This document shows, piece by piece, positions 45,658-55,798 of a DNA stretch of 64,000 bases; the first letter of the stretch is position 1; each line of letters opens with the position of its first letter. The stretch is taken from NCBI GenBank assembly GCA_024276465.1, contig JAJRXD010000034.1:1-64000 (forward strand), in the 5' to 3' direction. The DNA comes from Deltaproteobacteria bacterium (GTDB lineage: Bacteria > Desulfobacterota > WTBG01 > CAIYCZ01 > CAIRTM01). Position numbers and translations under genes: made by a program. A model generated the notes under the pieces. That model did no database searches and had not been told where the DNA came from. It was given only the letters and a program-made list of their open reading frames with translations.

Positions 45658-47427
45658 TTGTCCGAATTTAAAGAAGGAAGCATAAAAAGTATCGCCGGCC
45701 CGCTTGTAATTGCAAAGGGAATGAAGGGCTGTGAAATGTATGAGGTGGTTAGAGTCGGGGAAGAAGGCCTGATGGGAGAGACCATAAGGCTGGATCAGGA
45801 CGAGGCATATATACAGGTATATGAAGATACTTCAGGCCTGAAACCCGGAGAAAAGGTTGTGCGCACCGGGGAGCCTCTTTCCGTTGAGCTGGGGCCAGGC
45901 ATAATAAAAAATTTCTATGACGGCATTCAGAGGCCTTTACTCAGGATAAAGGAAAAAGTCGGTGATTATATTACACGAGGTATTAATGTTCCGGGGCTTG
46001 ATCCTGAAATTAAGTGGGAGTTTACCCCCACTGTTGAGAAAGGCACAGATGTTGTTGAGGGTGACATTATCGGCACTGTTCCGGAATCAAAGGTTATCGA
46101 CCATAAGATTATGGTTCCGCCCGGTGTCTCAGGGAAGGTGTCCGAGATAAAAAAGGGATCATTTACTGTTAATGATGTTGTTGCTGTACTTGAAAAAGAC
46201 GGGAAAGAAACACCGGTTACAATGAAGCAGAGATGGCCTGTGCGTAATGACAGACCTAACAAAAAAAAGGTTGATCCGAGCGTTCCGCTTCTTACCGGAC
46301 AACGGATATATGATACCTTCTTCCCGATTGCAAAAGGTGGAACTGCTGCTATCCCCGGCGGTTTCGGGACAGGCAAAACCGTCAGCCAGCACCAGGTTGC
46401 ACGGTGGGCAGACTCCCAGGTGGTTGTGTATGTTGGTTGCGGGGAACGCGGGAATGAGATGACTGAGGTTCTTGATACGTTTCCTGAAATTGATGACCCG
46501 AAGACCGGCTACAAACTTATGGAACGCTCTACGCTTATTGCAAACACATCGAATATGCCGGTGGCTGCAAGGGAGGCCTCCATTTATACGGGAGTTACAA
46601 TTGCTGAATATTACCGGGATATGGGATATGATGTTGCTATTATGGCTGACTCTACCTCAAGGTGGGCGGAAGCTTTGCGGGAAATTTCAGGAAGGCTGGA
46701 AGAAATGCCCGGCGAGGAAGGATATCCAGCGTATCTTGCAACAAGGATTGCAAGTTTCTATGAACGGGCCGGCAGGGTAATAACTCTTGGCAGTGAAGAA
46801 AGATATGGCTCTGTTTCAATCATCGGGGCTGTTTCTCCCCCAGGTGGAGACCTTTCAGAACCTGTTTCACAGAATACCCTCAGGGTGGTCAGCTCTTTCT
46901 GGGCGCTTGATTCAACACTTGCTGACAGGCGCCATTTCCCAGCCATTAACTGGCTGAGAAGTTACTCCCTCTACCTGGATTTTACAAAGAGCTGGTATGA
47001 TGAAGCACTGTCTCCTGAATTCAGGAAGATGAGAAGCAGAGCAATGGTAATTCTGCAGGAGGAGTCGGAGTTGGCGGAAATTGTTCAGCTCATAGGACCT
47101 GATGCGCTTCCGGAAAGGGAGCGGCTGACACTTGAAGTTGCCCGAATGGTAAGAGAAGATTTCCTTCAGCAGCATGCTTTCCACAAGATGGACTCTTACT
47201 GTCCTCTGGAAAAGCAGTGCCTGATGCTTGAAGTAATAATAAAATTCTGCGATCTGGCAAATCAGTCTCTTGACAGGGACGTTTCTATTGAAAGCATAAA
47301 CAAGCTTCCGATAAAAGATGAAATATCAAGGATGAAATATATCTCAAACAAAACATTTGCCGAGGAGATTAAATCGTTAGAGGGCAGGCTCAAAGAACAA
47401 TTCAATTCATTAGGAGAGGCAACATGA
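45658..47427 (+). CDS. atpA: V/A-type ATPase catalytic subunit A
   Basis: Catalytic nucleotide-binding subunit. P-loop [14 protein letters not shown], catalytic-site [13 protein letters not shown], the non-homologous insert characteristic of V-type A subunits ([21 protein letters not shown]...[29 protein letters not shown]), and the [27 protein letters not shown] block. TTG 45658 ([17 protein letters not shown]) lies 9 nt after GGGGAGG. In-frame GTG 45652 or ATG 45640 are less well placed. It overlaps atpB by 4 nt (ATGA). Confidence 0.94.
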   Translation: MSEFKEGSIKSIAGPLVIAKGMKGCEMYEVVRVGEEGLMGETIRLDQDEAYIQVYEDTSGLKPGEKVVRTGEPLSVELGPGIIKNFYDGIQRPLLRIKEKVGDYITRGINVPGLDPEIKWEFTPTVEKGTDVVEGDIIGTVPESKVIDHKIMVPPGVSGKVSEIKKGSFTVNDVVAVLEKDGKETPVTMKQRWPVRNDRPNKKKVDPSVPLLTGQRIYDTFFPIAKGGTAAIPGGFGTGKTVSQHQVARWADSQVVVYVGCGERGNEMTEVLDTFPEIDDPKTGYKLMERSTLIANTSNMPVAAREASIYTGVTIAEYYRDMGYDVAIMADSTSRWAEALREISGRLEEMPGEEGYPAYLATRIASFYERAGRVITLGSEERYGSVSIIGAVSPPGGDLSEPVSQNTLRVVSSFWALDSTLADRRHFPAINWLRSYSLYLDFTKSWYDEALSPEFRKMRSRAMVILQEESELAEIVQLIGPDALPERERLTLEVARMVREDFLQQHAFHKMDSYCPLEKQCLMLEVIIKFCDLANQSLDRDVSIESINKLPIKDEISRMKYISNKTFAEEIKSLEGRLKEQFNSLGEAT

Positions 47428-48818
47428 ATGCTGACATAAAAACCAGAGAATATAAAACGGTCAAAGAGGTTGCAGGCCCTCTGATGGTGGTTGAGGGGGT
47501 AGACGGGGTGGCATATGGAGAGGTTGTAAAGATTCGGACCGGAACCGGAGAGGAGAGAACAGGTCAGGTCCTGGAGTCACGCGAGGGATTGTCAGTTATT
47601 CAGGTTTTTGAGGGCACAGCAGGCATTGATACAAAAAATACAACAGTGCGCTTTATTGGTGATACCATGAAGCTTGCTGTTTCAAAAGAGATGGTGGGAC
47701 GTTTTTTTGACGGGTTAGGAAGGCCGATTGATGACGGGCCGGAGATAATTTCCAACACCAGGCTTGATATTAACGGAGCATCAATAAATCCGACTGCCAG
47801 GGCTTTTCCTGATGAATTTATTCAGACCGGTATTTCCACAATCGATGGCATGAACACACTGGTTCGTGGGCAGAAACTGCCCATATTTTCGGGAGCAGGT
47901 ATGCCCCATAACGAGCTTGCTGCACAGATTGCACGCCAGGCAAAGGTTTTGAGTTCAGAAGAGCCTTTCTCGGTTGTTTTTGCTGCAATGGGTATTACCA
48001 GTGAAGAAGCGAATTTCTTTATGATGGATTTTGAACGCACAGGTGCAATGGAGCAGATTGTTGCATTTATTAATCTTGCTGATGATCCTGCAATAGAGAG
48101 AATAATTACACCGAGAATGGCGTTGACAACAGCAGAGTTCCTGGCGTTTCAGTGTGATATGCATGTTCTTGTAATTCTTACAGACATGACAAACTATTGC
48201 GAGGCTCTTCGTGAAATTGCAGCAGCCCGTGAAGAAGTTCCCGGAAGGCGAGGGTATCCGGGATACATGTATACTGATCTTGCAATGAATTATGAAAGGG
48301 CAGGCCGGATACGCGGGCGCAAGGGATCAATCACCCAGATGCCGATACTTTCCATGCCGGATGACGATATAACACATCCGATACCTGACCTTACAGGGTA
48401 TATTACAGAGGGTCAGTTTGTGCTCTCAAGAGATCTTCACAGGCGTGGTATTTATCCGCCTGTTGATGTTCTTCCAAGCCTTTCGCGCCTTATGAATCAG
48501 GGAATAGGAGCTGACAAAACCCGGGAGGATCATCTTGGCGTGTCGGATCAGTGTTATGCAGGATATGCTGAAGGACGCGATGTCAGGAACCTGGTTGCAG
48601 TTGTGGGGGAAGAGGCGTTAACAGAAAGGGACAGGAGGTTTCTGAATTTTGCCGATGGTTTTGAAAAGGAATTTGTTGTCCAGGACAGAGACGAAAACCG
48701 GTCAATAGAAGAGACGCTGGATACCGGATGGAAGCTTTTGGAGATTTTGCCGGAGAAAGAGTTAAAGAGAATTGATGAAGAACATATAAAGAAATACCAT
48801 CCTAAATATAAAAAGTAG
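47424..48818 (+). CDS. atpB: V/A-type ATPase regulatory subunit B
   Basis: Non-catalytic nucleotide-binding homologue of A (464 residues). Features: [78 protein letters not shown] (degenerate P-loop) and the B-type [49 protein letters not shown]. It ends 129 nt before atpD, a spacer with no visible structure. Confidence 0.94.
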   Translation: MNADIKTREYKTVKEVAGPLMVVEGVDGVAYGEVVKIRTGTGEERTGQVLESREGLSVIQVFEGTAGIDTKNTTVRFIGDTMKLAVSKEMVGRFFDGLGRPIDDGPEIISNTRLDINGASINPTARAFPDEFIQTGISTIDGMNTLVRGQKLPIFSGAGMPHNELAAQIARQAKVLSSEEPFSVVFAAMGITSEEANFFMMDFERTGAMEQIVAFINLADDPAIERIITPRMALTTAEFLAFQCDMHVLVILTDMTNYCEALREIAAAREEVPGRRGYPGYMYTDLAMNYERAGRIRGRKGSITQMPILSMPDDDITHPIPDLTGYITEGQFVLSRDLHRRGIYPPVDVLPSLSRLMNQGIGADKTREDHLGVSDQCYAGYAEGRDVRNLVAVVGEEALTERDRRFLNFADGFEKEFVVQDRDENRSIEETLDTGWKLLEILPEKELKRIDEEHIKKYHPKYKK

Positions 48819-48947
48819 GGAAAACCTGGAAGTTGTTTTTTTGTATTTATTGCAAAAAATGTGTTTGAGATCAGCTGGTGAAAATAAGTGTTATGCGTTG
48901 CGTGTTAAACCAGCAACAATATAGAGTAACTCTGGGGATAAAAGAAC

Positions 48948-49607
48948 ATGGCAGCAGATATCATTGAGGGAATTAAACCAACCAGAATGGAGCTTCTCCA
49001 TCTCAGGAAAAGGGCTGTTTTAGCGGAACGCGGGCACAAACTGCTGAAAGAAAAAAGGGATGCCCTGATTTCGGAATTTTTAAATATTGCAGGCAGTGTA
49101 CGTAATATACGGCAGGAGGCTCAGGCACATCTTTCAAAGGCATATGAGGATCTGCTGGCATCCCAGGCCATAATGGGTACAGGGTCAGTCAAAGAGATTT
49201 CGTGGAATACTGATCAGGATATTCAAGTTCAGATGAAGTCAAGAAATATTATGGGGGTAACGGTTCCCCTTATAGAAATGAACAAGGCAGAGAGGACTTT
49301 TATACGGCGTGGATACGGATTAGTCGACACGTCTTCACGGCTTGATGAAGCCTGCGGGAAACTGGAGCATGCCCTGTCAATGATTGTTAAGCTTGCCGAG
49401 GTGGAAGAGACAGTCAGAAAACTTGCCCTTGAGGTGGAAAAGACCAAACGAAGGGTAAATGCCCTTGAATATATTGTTATGCCCAGGCTTAAGGCCACGG
49501 TTAAATACATCAGGATGCGGCTTGATGAGATGGAAAGGGAAAGCTTTACCAGGCTTAAAAAGATTAAGGCCGTGTTAGATGCCCGAACAGAGGGGGCCGG
49601 AGCATAG
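48948..49607 (+). CDS. atpD: V/A-type ATPase central-shaft subunit D
   Basis: A 219-residue coiled-coil shaft subunit: IKPTRMELLHLRKRAVLAERGHKLLKEKRDALISEF at the N-terminus and RRVNALEYIVMPRLKATVKYIRMRLDEMERESFTRLKKIK near the C-terminus are the two helices of the D hairpin. It is the last named gene of the H-I-K-E-C-F-A-B-D order. The stop TAG overlaps a small GTG-initiated ORF by one base. Confidence 0.93.
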   Translation: MAADIIEGIKPTRMELLHLRKRAVLAERGHKLLKEKRDALISEFLNIAGSVRNIRQEAQAHLSKAYEDLLASQAIMGTGSVKEISWNTDQDIQVQMKSRNIMGVTVPLIEMNKAERTFIRRGYGLVDTSSRLDEACGKLEHALSMIVKLAEVEETVRKLALEVEKTKRRVNALEYIVMPRLKATVKYIRMRLDEMERESFTRLKKIKAVLDARTEGAGA

Positions 49608-49780
49608 TGCAAAACAGCCTGCTGTATAAGCACCATCTGCAAAAAAACAGACAGGGAGAAAACAGGGGGTTCAGGCTTTTTCTTCTTGCGCAGTTTTTTC
49701 ATTACGGAACCATGTTTTTACTTCTTCTGGGTGGACTTTTCTTTATCGTGATAGCCCTGAGAGCAATATTTTGCGACTAA
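49607..49780 (+). CDS. Small membrane protein (57 residues) coupled to atpD
   Basis: GTG 49607 shares its first base with the atpD stop (TAGTG), a typical translational-coupling arrangement. The product is a basic N-terminal segment (QNSLLYKHHLQKNRQGENRG) followed by one strongly hydrophobic helix (MFLLLLGGLFFIVIALRAIF) and a short CD end. No family is recognised. Its position suggests a small ATPase-associated membrane peptide or assembly factor. It may also be a chance ORF. Confidence 0.5.
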   Translation: MQNSLLYKHHLQKNRQGENRGFRLFLLAQFFHYGTMFLLLLGGLFFIVIALRAIFCD

Positions 49781-49827
49781 AATTTACAAACAACTGAAGC
49801 GCCTTAAAAGTAGAAAGGGGGTGGCAG

Positions 49828-50256
49828 ATGGCTTTACCTGTTTTCCACATTATGAGGTCAAAAGTTGCATTTTGTGAAGAAAACACAGTACTCAGGAAGG
49901 TTGCGCAGAGAATGATTTCTGAAAGCATGGGTTCAATCCTTGTCAAAAGGGGTGAGGAAACTGTCGGCATAATCACAACGAACGACCTTGTAAGGGCTGC
50001 GCTAAAAACTCTGGATTATGATAAAACAGAAGCAAAAGATATCATGTCTCATCCCCTTGAAATATGTGACAGCCATCAGGATCTTGATGAGGCTTTGAAA
50101 CTATTTGACAAGACAGGTCGTACACGTCTTGTTGTTAAACAGGGTGATAAGGTTATAGGCATTCTTAAAAAATCTGTCGCAGAAAGATTTAAAGGGGTTA
50201 GCGGGGTCTACAAGTTTTCGCCAGGCACTCGTTCACTGCCTTTCAGGAGGGGTTAG
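49828..50256 (+). CDS. Two-CBS-domain protein
   Basis: A 142-residue protein consisting of a Bateman pair: first CBS VAQRMISESMGSILVKRGEETVGIITTNDLVRAAL, second DIMSHPLEICDSHQDLDEALKLFDKTGRTRLVVKQGDKVIGILKKSV. Bateman modules bind adenine nucleotides and sense energy state. Located just after the ATPase operon (48 nt after the small ORF) and before map; an energy-sensing link to the ATPase is tempting but unproven. Confidence 0.87.
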   Translation: MALPVFHIMRSKVAFCEENTVLRKVAQRMISESMGSILVKRGEETVGIITTNDLVRAALKTLDYDKTEAKDIMSHPLEICDSHQDLDEALKLFDKTGRTRLVVKQGDKVIGILKKSVAERFKGVSGVYKFSPGTRSLPFRRG

Positions 50257-50290
50257 GGAAGTTTACAGGGATAGGATTAGGGAATAATTT

Positions 50291-51040
50291 GTGATTTTGT
50301 TAAAAAACAGGGAAGATCTGAACCGCTTGCGTAAAGCCAACCTGATTGTTGCCGAAACACTCAATGAATTGAAAAAAAACATCACACCAGGCATATCTAC
50401 GGCTCAACTGGACAGCATAGCTGAAAATTTCATAAAAAAAAAAGGAGGAATTCCAGCCTTTAAGGGTTACAGGGGGTATCCTGCTGCCCTTTGCATTGCT
50501 GTAAATGAAGAGGTTGTACATGGAATTCCAGGACCAAGGAAATTAAAAAATGGTGATATTGTAAGCCTTGACATAGGTGTTTTGCTTGACGGGTATTATG
50601 GTGACGCTGCAATTACTGTCAGTGTGTCTGAAATCAGTCATGAAGCAGAGAAACTTATCAGGGCAACCGAGAAATCACTTTATGCAGGGATAGAGAAGGC
50701 TCTGGTCGGAAACAGGCTTTCTGATGTCTCCATGGCTATTCAAAACCATGTTGAGGCCAATGGGTTCAGTGTTGTCAGGGATTTTGTTGGCCATGGTATC
50801 GGCAGAAACCTCCATGAAGATCCCCAGATTCCCAATTTTTACTCTCCATCAGCGTATAATCCCAGACTGAAAGAGGGCATGGTTTTTGCTCTTGAGCCCA
50901 TGGTAAACCAGGGTGACTACAGGATTAAAATTCTTGGTGACGGGTGGACAGCGGTAACAAATGACGGAAAACTTTCCGCGCATTTTGAGCACTCTATTGC
51001 AATTACAGGCAAGGGTCCATGGATTTTAAGTAGTGCCTGA
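50291..51040 (+). CDS. map: Methionine aminopeptidase, type I
   Basis: Removes initiator Met from nascent proteins. Metal ligands are all present: D94 and D105 (VSLDIGVLLDGYYGDAA), H168 (GHGIGRNLHEDP), E202 (FALEPMV) and E233 (HFEHSIAIT); H77 in the substrate pocket is conserved. GTG start. The length of 249 is typical. The functionally linked peptide deformylase gene follows 220 nt downstream. Confidence 0.95.
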   Translation: MILLKNREDLNRLRKANLIVAETLNELKKNITPGISTAQLDSIAENFIKKKGGIPAFKGYRGYPAALCIAVNEEVVHGIPGPRKLKNGDIVSLDIGVLLDGYYGDAAITVSVSEISHEAEKLIRATEKSLYAGIEKALVGNRLSDVSMAIQNHVEANGFSVVRDFVGHGIGRNLHEDPQIPNFYSPSAYNPRLKEGMVFALEPMVNQGDYRIKILGDGWTAVTNDGKLSAHFEHSIAITGKGPWILSSA

Positions 51041-51061
51041 ACGAAAAGTCCTGATTAACAG

Positions 51062-51170
51062 CTGTCATTGCGAGGAGTGAGGAACCCCGATAAAATCGGG
51101 GCAGGCCCCGACGAAGCAATCCCCCTGTTTTCAAGAGATTGCTTCGGTCATGCTTCCCTCGCAATGACAG
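51062..51170. repeat. Palindromic intergenic repeat (CTGTCATTGCGAGG family)
   Basis: CTGTCATTGCGAGG (51062-51075) and CCTCGCAATGACAG (51157-51170) are perfect 14-bp inverted repeats. They enclose a CCCCGAT/ATCGGGG-type hairpin and GCAATC/GATTGC pairs. The TGTCATTGCGAGG family is widespread in deltaproteobacterial intergenic DNA (from memory). A second diverged copy is at 59675-59755. Confidence 0.8.
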
Positions 51171-51260
51171 AAAAATACCATTAATGGGGTTTTTGTTCAG
51201 GAACTAAGTAAAATGGAAAATCAAAGCAATTCATTAAAACTGACAGGATGATAAACTGCC

Positions 51261-51749
51261 ATGGCTGTTCTGGAAGTGTTGAAATTTCCAAATTCTGTTC
51301 TGAGAAAAAAATGCGGTCAGGTTCAGGAAATCAGTGCTGACATTGTAAAATTTGCTCAGGACATGGCTGATACCATGTATGCATCAGGCGGTATCGGCCT
51401 TGCAGCACCTCAGGTGGCTGTTACAAAACAGATAATTGTACTTGATATCGGAGAGGGGCTCATAACGCTTATTAATCCTGAAATTACAATGGCTGAGGGG
51501 AAATCAAAAATGGAAGAGGGGTGTCTGTGTCTGCCGAAGTTGTCAGTGGAGATTGAAAGAAACGAAAATGTTCAGGTAAAGGGAACCAGCCTGGAGGGAA
51601 CGCCACTGTTCTTTAATGCAGAGGGGCTCCTGGCAAGGGTTTTTCAGCATGAGATTGATCATCTTGCAGGAACTCTTATTATTGACCGGCTTTCAAAGAT
51701 AAAGAGGGATCTGGCAATTAAGGAATACAGAAAGCTTAACAAAGAATAG
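51261..51749 (+). CDS. def: Peptide deformylase
   Basis: Removes the formyl group from nascent N-termini. The three PDF motifs are present: GIGLAAPQV (45-52), EGCLCLP with metal ligand C88, and FQHEIDHLAG with H130, E131 and H134. The usual EGCLSLP has Cys instead of Ser at position 90. The length of 162 is normal. Confidence 0.94.
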   Translation: MAVLEVLKFPNSVLRKKCGQVQEISADIVKFAQDMADTMYASGGIGLAAPQVAVTKQIIVLDIGEGLITLINPEITMAEGKSKMEEGCLCLPKLSVEIERNENVQVKGTSLEGTPLFFNAEGLLARVFQHEIDHLAGTLIIDRLSKIKRDLAIKEYRKLNKE

Positions 51750-51778
51750 ATTTTAGCCGGTTTTCATGCGTGACAAGT

Positions 51779-52576
51779 TCATTCCCTCCCCCATGCTTCC
51801 ACCCTGCTTTTAATAAACGAAACAATCTGTTCGTGCTCTTTTTTCCCATTCCCTTCTATATTCATTGGTTCTCCGAATTCAAAATGTAATATTTTTTTCT
51901 GATCAAGAGGGCCAAGATCCTTCACGATTTTTCCCTCTTTCCAGAAATCAGTCTTCAATGCGAGTGGAATGACAGGAACATTGCTTCTTCTTGCAAGCTT
52001 GATTCCTAATGTGTTGAAGGTTGACGGGTCGAAAGTCACGTTTCTTGTTGCCTGGGGGAAAATTATTATAGAATAGCCCTTTGAGATCATTTCAGCCCCC
52101 ATTGTCATTACCTGCTTGAAGTCTTCGGAAGGGCTTTTTCGTGTAACAGCAATACACTCCTGTAAAAAAGCTCCGAAGAAGGGGATGTGCAGCAGCTGTT
52201 CTTTAATGACAAACACCGGGTTTTTATACGGGTAAATCATTGCCGGAAGAATGAGTGTTTCTGTTGTGCTCATGTGATTTGAAACAAAAACCACCGGGCC
52301 TTCAGTTTTTCGGAAACTGGAAAGTCCTCTGATGCTGAACCTGCCACCGCTTTCTTCAAGTATTTTAAAAATATGGAAAGCTGCTTTATGCCATGTTTCC
52401 ATATCAAAATCTCCCCTGCGCGCAGCAGGCCAGTAGCCGAAAACAACGCCAAGAAATCTTATTATGTAATAGATCCTGGAACGTAAAAGCAGTTTGTGGA
52501 GCAGCTGTTCTCTGCCAGGTGGTGTATTGTAGCAGTCCTGTGTGAAAAAAGAGGTCTGTGATTCTGCCCTGTTCAT
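51779..52576 (-). CDS. PlsC-like lysophospholipid acyltransferase
   Basis: Membrane-associated 1-acylglycerol-phosphate-type acyltransferase fold. Start ATG 52576 overlaps the RND stop as ATGA with GGAG upstream, so it is translationally coupled to the pump. Motif I is N100-H101-MSTT-E106, giving HX4E where PlsC has HX4D. Motif III reads FPQATRN where FPEGTRS is usual. KEQLLHIPFFGAFLQ is the central motif. The two deviations suggest a divergent acyl donor or acceptor, or reduced activity. Confidence 0.78.
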   Translation of the reverse strand: MNRAESQTSFFTQDCYNTPPGREQLLHKLLLRSRIYYIIRFLGVVFGYWPAARRGDFDMETWHKAAFHIFKILEESGGRFSIRGLSSFRKTEGPVVFVSNHMSTTETLILPAMIYPYKNPVFVIKEQLLHIPFFGAFLQECIAVTRKSPSEDFKQVMTMGAEMISKGYSIIIFPQATRNVTFDPSTFNTLGIKLARRSNVPVIPLALKTDFWKEGKIVKDLGPLDQKKILHFEFGEPMNIEGNGKKEHEQIVSFIKSRVEAWGRE

Positions 52577-55500
52577 TGTTTCTCCTGTTTTTTCTCCCAC
52601 CACAGACCAAAGTCATCCACAATAATTGTATAGACTGCAGGCAGGATAAAAAGGGTCAGGAAGGTTGCAAATCCCAGCCCCCAGAAAAGTGTGTTTGCCA
52701 TTGGAGCCCAGATTTTTGACTTTCCGCCAAGTACCAGTGCCATTGGCAAAACCCCGAACATTGTTGTAATTGAGGTTAACAGGATAGGCCTCAGCCGCAG
52801 CCTGCCTGACTTCATAATCGATCTCCAGCGGCCTGCCCCATGCTTTCGTGCATTATTAATAAAACTGAGCATTACTATTGCATCATTAACAGCAATTCCT
52901 GCAAGGCCTATAAAACCATATAATACAATAATGGAAAAAGGATCATTGGTCATTATAAGTGAGATAATTGCCCCGATAAATGCAAATGGAACTGTTAAAA
53001 GAATAATAAATGGCTGGGTGTATGATTTGAACTGGGAACCTAATATAATATAGATAAAGAAAATTCCCAGTGCAAAAAGTTTGTAAAGCGATGAAAACGC
53101 TTCCTTCATATCCCTGAAAGCTCCCTCAAACCTGAGCCTGCAACCCGGATATTTTCTCATTAATTTTTTTGTTTTATCCTGAATCAGCTGGTTAACCTTT
53201 ACTGTTGAACTTATTTTTTTATCCACACTTGCTGTAATTGTTGCTGCCCTGTCAAGTTTAAAGTGTCTTATCTTGGTATAGCCTGGTTCGAGTTTAACAT
53301 AACCCAGATTGCGAAAAGGTATAAGTCTGCCCTGGGAAGTCATGATTTTAATATTTTCTATGTTTTCAATATTGCCTACCTTATCCGGGTCAAACTTGAC
53401 TATTACGTCAACCTCCTCATCACCTTCACGAAAAACCGTTGCAACTTTGCCATCATAGGCATTGCGTATGGCGGAAGCAATTCTGAAAAAATCAAGACCG
53501 TACAAAGCTGCCTTGTCCTCGTCAATATATATTTTCAGATCCTTTTTCCCGAAACTGAGATCATCTTTGATATCAAAAACACCCGGGATTAACGACAGTG
53601 TTTTCTTGACTTCTTCAGAAGCTTTTTGAATTTTTGACAGGTATTTACCAACAACTTTTATCTCAACATCAGCAGACATGGGGGGGCCGGCCCTGAGTTT
53701 GCGAAATTCTATGCTTGTTGGCCTGGCCACATTTTCGAGACTCTTCCGGCACTGCCTTATTATTTCATCTATTGACCGCCTTGTGCTGTTTTGTTCAACG
53801 AGGTCAACCATTATATGTCCGCAGGATGTGTTAACAATCCATTCATTTTCGGTAAAAATCACACCGGCATTGGTTACAATTGCCTCAAGTTCATGAGCGG
53901 GCAGTGTTTTAACAATCCGGTTTTCTATTTCTGAAAGCACGGTATTTGTGTTTTTGAGGTTTGTTCCTGCAGGCATTCTGACCTGGACATAAAACTGTGA
54001 TATCTCCTCCATAGAATACATGTCAACATCAATAATACCGAACATGAGAAGAGACAGACATGCAGTAAAAGAAGCAAGTGTTCCGGAAACAAACAGATAA
54101 CGGCGTTTCAGAACGAATGCAATCTGGTTTGTATAAATTTTCCCAAGTACGTTCATGACCCGTTCACGCAGGCGGCTGTGTTTACCCTTTGTGCTCCAGT
54201 CAGCAATGTGCGATGGGAGGATGAGAAAGGCTTCAAGCAGGGAAGCGGTAATTGCAAGGCATATTACCACAGGAACTACCCGCAGGAACTTTCCTATAAT
54301 GTCGGTCATCAGCATGAGAGGTAAAAATGCTGCAATAGTGGTCAAACAGGCGGCAAACACAGGGCTCATAACCTCAGTAGTGCCGATAATTGCCGCCTCA
54401 CGGGGGGATAAGCCCTTTTGGATGTAGCGGTAACAGTTTTCAATAATAACAATAGCATCATCGACAATTATACCCACTACCATCATAAGGGCAAAAAGGC
54501 TGCTTGTGTTCAGGCTTTCTCCTGCAAAATCCATAAAAATAAATGTGCACATAATGGATACCGGGATGCCTATACCGGCAAACAGTGCATTTCGTTTGCC
54601 AACAAACAGGCACAGGAGAATTACAACAAAAAATGTGCCCATTATGGCATTTGTCCCCAGTTTGCGGATTGCGCTTCTGATTTGAATGGAACTGTCATTG
54701 GAGATGATGATCCGGCACCCTGGAGGCAGTCTGTACTCTTCAAACTCTTTTGCAAGTTCTTTTATCTGATCTACTATGGCAATGGTACTGCCCTTTTTTT
54801 TCTTTGAAATGTTAAAGCTGACACCATGTTTCTGGTTGAAGAAAGACAGAGTACGGGCCCGCTCAAAAGTGTCTTCAACCTCGGCAATGTTTCCTATTTT
54901 CACATGGTGTCCTTCGGGATCGGACCTGACAATCACATTGGTTATTGCCTGGGGTCGTTCATACTCGCCCATTGTTCGAATCAGATATTCCGAGCTTCCA
55001 ACCTCAAGGGTTCCTGCAGGCATATTGAAATTTGTTGACTTGAGTGCCTGTACAATCTGTTCAAGTGACAACCCGTGGCTGTAAAGAAGGTCAGGATTGA
55101 CCTTTACCCATATCTGGCGTTCCCGTGAACCTGTAAGTTCTATCTTTCCAATATGATCAATTTCAAGAAGTCGATTGTTGAACTCATCGGCAAGTTCCTT
55201 CAAAGAAGCTTCCGGGAGATCGCCTGTAATGCTTACCTGAAGGGCAGGCAGCAATTCCCCGGACTCAAGCTCAATGATGGAAGGGTCTTCGGCGTCTTCC
55301 GGCAGGTCATGCACTTTGTTTACGGCAGATCTCAGGTCCTGAAGAATCATCTTGAATTCATTTTCAGACATATCCTCAAAGCGTACAAAAACTAGTGACC
55401 GTCCTTCGCTTGACTTTGAGGCGATAAAATCGATGTTGTCAACATCTCTGATTTCATCTTCAATGGGTATAGTGATAAGCTTTTCAACATCCTCGGGGGA

Positions 55501-55662
55501 CGTGCCCGGGTATGCAGTTACAATAATAGCCATGTTGAAGCTGACATCAGGCATATATTCTCTGGGAAGTTTTGAAAGAGAGATGAGTCCCAAAAATATT
55601 ACCGTAACCATTATTGTATTAACTGTCACGGAGTTGTTGACGGAAATTCTGGCAAGGTTCAT
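52573..55662 (-). CDS. RND (HAE1/AcrB-type) efflux permease
   Basis: Inner-membrane proton-antiporter subunit of a tripartite pump, about 1030 residues. Twelve membrane helices in the usual 1+5, 1+5 pattern. Proton-relay Asp pair in VVGIIVDDAIVIIENCYRY. N-terminal MNLARISVNNSVTVNTIMV... with PREYMPD and VTAYPGTSPEDVEKLITIPIEDEI, as in the AcrB family. ATG 55662 is chosen over a TTG 21 nt upstream. It lies downstream of the MFP gene and upstream of the PlsC-like gene; the cognate outer-membrane channel is not in this window. Confidence 0.92.
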   Translation of the reverse strand: MNLARISVNNSVTVNTIMVTVIFLGLISLSKLPREYMPDVSFNMAIIVTAYPGTSPEDVEKLITIPIEDEIRDVDNIDFIASKSSEGRSLVFVRFEDMSENEFKMILQDLRSAVNKVHDLPEDAEDPSIIELESGELLPALQVSITGDLPEASLKELADEFNNRLLEIDHIGKIELTGSRERQIWVKVNPDLLYSHGLSLEQIVQALKSTNFNMPAGTLEVGSSEYLIRTMGEYERPQAITNVIVRSDPEGHHVKIGNIAEVEDTFERARTLSFFNQKHGVSFNISKKKKGSTIAIVDQIKELAKEFEEYRLPPGCRIIISNDSSIQIRSAIRKLGTNAIMGTFFVVILLCLFVGKRNALFAGIGIPVSIMCTFIFMDFAGESLNTSSLFALMMVVGIIVDDAIVIIENCYRYIQKGLSPREAAIIGTTEVMSPVFAACLTTIAAFLPLMLMTDIIGKFLRVVPVVICLAITASLLEAFLILPSHIADWSTKGKHSRLRERVMNVLGKIYTNQIAFVLKRRYLFVSGTLASFTACLSLLMFGIIDVDMYSMEEISQFYVQVRMPAGTNLKNTNTVLSEIENRIVKTLPAHELEAIVTNAGVIFTENEWIVNTSCGHIMVDLVEQNSTRRSIDEIIRQCRKSLENVARPTSIEFRKLRAGPPMSADVEIKVVGKYLSKIQKASEEVKKTLSLIPGVFDIKDDLSFGKKDLKIYIDEDKAALYGLDFFRIASAIRNAYDGKVATVFREGDEEVDVIVKFDPDKVGNIENIENIKIMTSQGRLIPFRNLGYVKLEPGYTKIRHFKLDRAATITASVDKKISSTVKVNQLIQDKTKKLMRKYPGCRLRFEGAFRDMKEAFSSLYKLFALGIFFIYIILGSQFKSYTQPFIILLTVPFAFIGAIISLIMTNDPFSIIVLYGFIGLAGIAVNDAIVMLSFINNARKHGAGRWRSIMKSGRLRLRPILLTSITTMFGVLPMALVLGGKSKIWAPMANTLFWGLGFATFLTLFILPAVYTIIVDDFGLWWEKKQEKQ

Positions 55663-55798
55663 GGATAAAAACTCGGGTTGCAAGTTGTGTGTTTCGGGTT
55701 AAAAGGATTGTATATTTATATCGTTGAATATAGCAAAGTTGAAGCTGTTACTGCCTGTTAAAAAGTGATTGTTAACCTGAAACATACAACTCTCAAAT

